6,134 nt of DNA from Caldisericaceae bacterium (GTDB lineage: Bacteria; Caldisericota; Caldisericia; Caldisericales; Caldisericaceae). Every line of letters begins with the position of its first letter. Position 1 is the first letter of the stretch. Made by a program: the position numbers and the translations under genes. The notes beneath the pieces are model-generated. The model was not told the origin of the DNA, searched no databases, and worked only from the letters and a program-made list of their open reading frames with translations. This document shows, piece by piece, positions 5,351 through 6,134 of this stretch. The stretch is from NCBI GenBank assembly GCA_026987225.1, contig JALSNB010000378.1, positions 1 through 6,134 on the forward strand, given 5' to 3'.

Positions 5351-6134
5351 ATGAAGGAAAATACGTTTTACGAGATTCGAAAGAACTCTTTCAAAGAGAA
5401 ATTGATTCTTCCTTTTTATGGCGGTTTGAGTATAGCGAACATTGCAAACTCAGTGCTGAAAAATTTCGGTGGTGAAAGCGGCGTGCAACTAAACGAGCCC
5501 CTGAGAGGTTTATTTGAAAATAAAGATTTTATAGTCCTGCTTCTCATTGATGCGTTGGGCTTTAACTTGATTTCTTCCATTATGGATAAAACGGAACTTC
5601 CTGCCTTTAACAAACTGAAAGAAAAAGGCATGTTTGCTGCACTTACGTCTGTTTTTCCTTCCACAACGGCTGTTGCACTTCCTTCCATAACCAGCGGGCT
5701 TACGCCGTCAGAGCACGGACTTTTGGGATACAGGTTTTATTCTAAAAAGTACGGCTATCTTATTAACAGTCTTTTCGGTAAACCTGCAAACACGGAGCGT
5801 TGCAAAATAAAAATCGATATAAATTGGTACATGCCCAAAGAAACCGTTGCCGAAAAACTTTCCGATTTGCACGTTAACTCCTATGTTGTAACGCGCATTG
5901 ACTATCTCAACTCGCATTTTGAAAAGGCAATTTACAGAGGTTTTAAAGAAGTGCCATACCTTACAATGTCTGATATGTTTGCCCATGTTTCGGAACTTTT
6001 GAGCGAAGAGCCTCCCGTTTATATCAATGCGTATTGGTGGGGGATAGACGGCTTGTCACACAGGTACGGCCCGTATTCCAAAGAGGTTTTAAACGAAGTG
6101 ATTCTTTTGGATAAAATGATAGACGGTATTTTAA
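5351..6134 (+). CDS. Alkaline-phosphatase-superfamily phosphodiesterase/nucleotide pyrophosphatase (3' end beyond window)
   Basis: The 261 visible residues belong to the type I phosphodiesterase/nucleotide pyrophosphatase branch of the alkaline phosphatase superfamily, which uses two metal ions and a Thr/Ser nucleophile to hydrolyse phosphoester bonds. Metal ligand Asp67 lies in VLLLIDALG (62-70); the nucleophile region is FPSTTAVALPSITSG (102-116), with Thr106 the likely nucleophile; EHGLLGY follows at 121-127; and the D-x-x-x-H pair Asp233/His237 is in IDGLSHRYGP (232-241). The Asn that follows the nucleophile in typical NPPs (PNH) is replaced here, so the substrate cannot be inferred. There is no signal peptide, which suggests cytoplasmic action. 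Start ATG 5351 has AAAGGAG at 5338-5344, 6 bases away. The gene follows the ATPase by 70 bases with its own -10 box. No stop codon occurs before the window end; further metal ligands should lie beyond it. Confidence 0.82.
   Translation, partial: MKENTFYEIRKNSFKEKLILPFYGGLSIANIANSVLKNFGGESGVQLNEPLRGLFENKDFIVLLLIDALGFNLISSIMDKTELPAFNKLKEKGMFAALTSVFPSTTAVALPSITSGLTPSEHGLLGYRFYSKKYGYLINSLFGKPANTERCKIKIDINWYMPKETVAEKLSDLHVNSYVVTRIDYLNSHFEKAIYRGFKEVPYLTMSDMFAHVSELLSEEPPVYINAYWWGIDGLSHRYGPYSKEVLNEVILLDKMIDGIL

Overview
The window is a compact, bacterial, moderately AT-rich stretch with almost no non-coding DNA. It carries seven protein genes; the first and last run off the window edges. Lgt, Shine-Dalgarno sites and TATAAT-type -10 boxes mark it as bacterial. 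I cannot assign a phylum from the sequence. I see no RNA gene, CRISPR array, insertion sequence or prophage gene, and no stretch over 300 bases without a gene.

Left part (1-2791): a minus-strand folD (5' two thirds visible) diverges from a plus-strand operon across about 64 bases that hold one -10 box for each direction. The folD protein is clearly of the methylene-tetrahydrofolate dehydrogenase/cyclohydrolase family, but the catalytic lysine of the cyclohydrolase reaction is isoleucine and its partner glutamine is glutamate. Its reading frame offers no ATG, GTG or TTG at the expected start, only an ATA behind a perfect Shine-Dalgarno. The plus operon opens with a small protein that looks like a standalone HAS-barrel protein, overlapping by ATGA with a HerA-type hexameric ATPase/translocase that has its own N-terminal HAS-barrel. 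No NurA-like nuclease lies beside them in the window.

Middle part (2804-4031): lgt, the lipoprotein diacylglyceryl transferase, follows herA by 12 bases and is probably co-transcribed. It differs from E. coli Lgt at several important positions. It runs tail-to-tail, with one base between stop codons, into a minus-strand gene for a free-standing ChrB C-terminal domain (chromate-resistance family).

Right part (4032-6134): a divergent intergenic region of about 130 bases leads to an archaeal-type P-loop ATPase (ATPase_2 family) with a C-terminal winged-helix-like region. Its leader contains three ordered half-sites (TTGAGT / ACTCAA / TTGAGT) just after the -10 box, a strong candidate operator or leader hairpin. 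Then comes an alkaline-phosphatase-superfamily phosphodiesterase with its own promoter, cut off by the window end.

The genes do not form one pathway. The most interesting points are the active-site-altered FolD with its apparent AUA start, the nuclease-less HAS-barrel/HerA pair, and the operator-like array before the ATPase gene.
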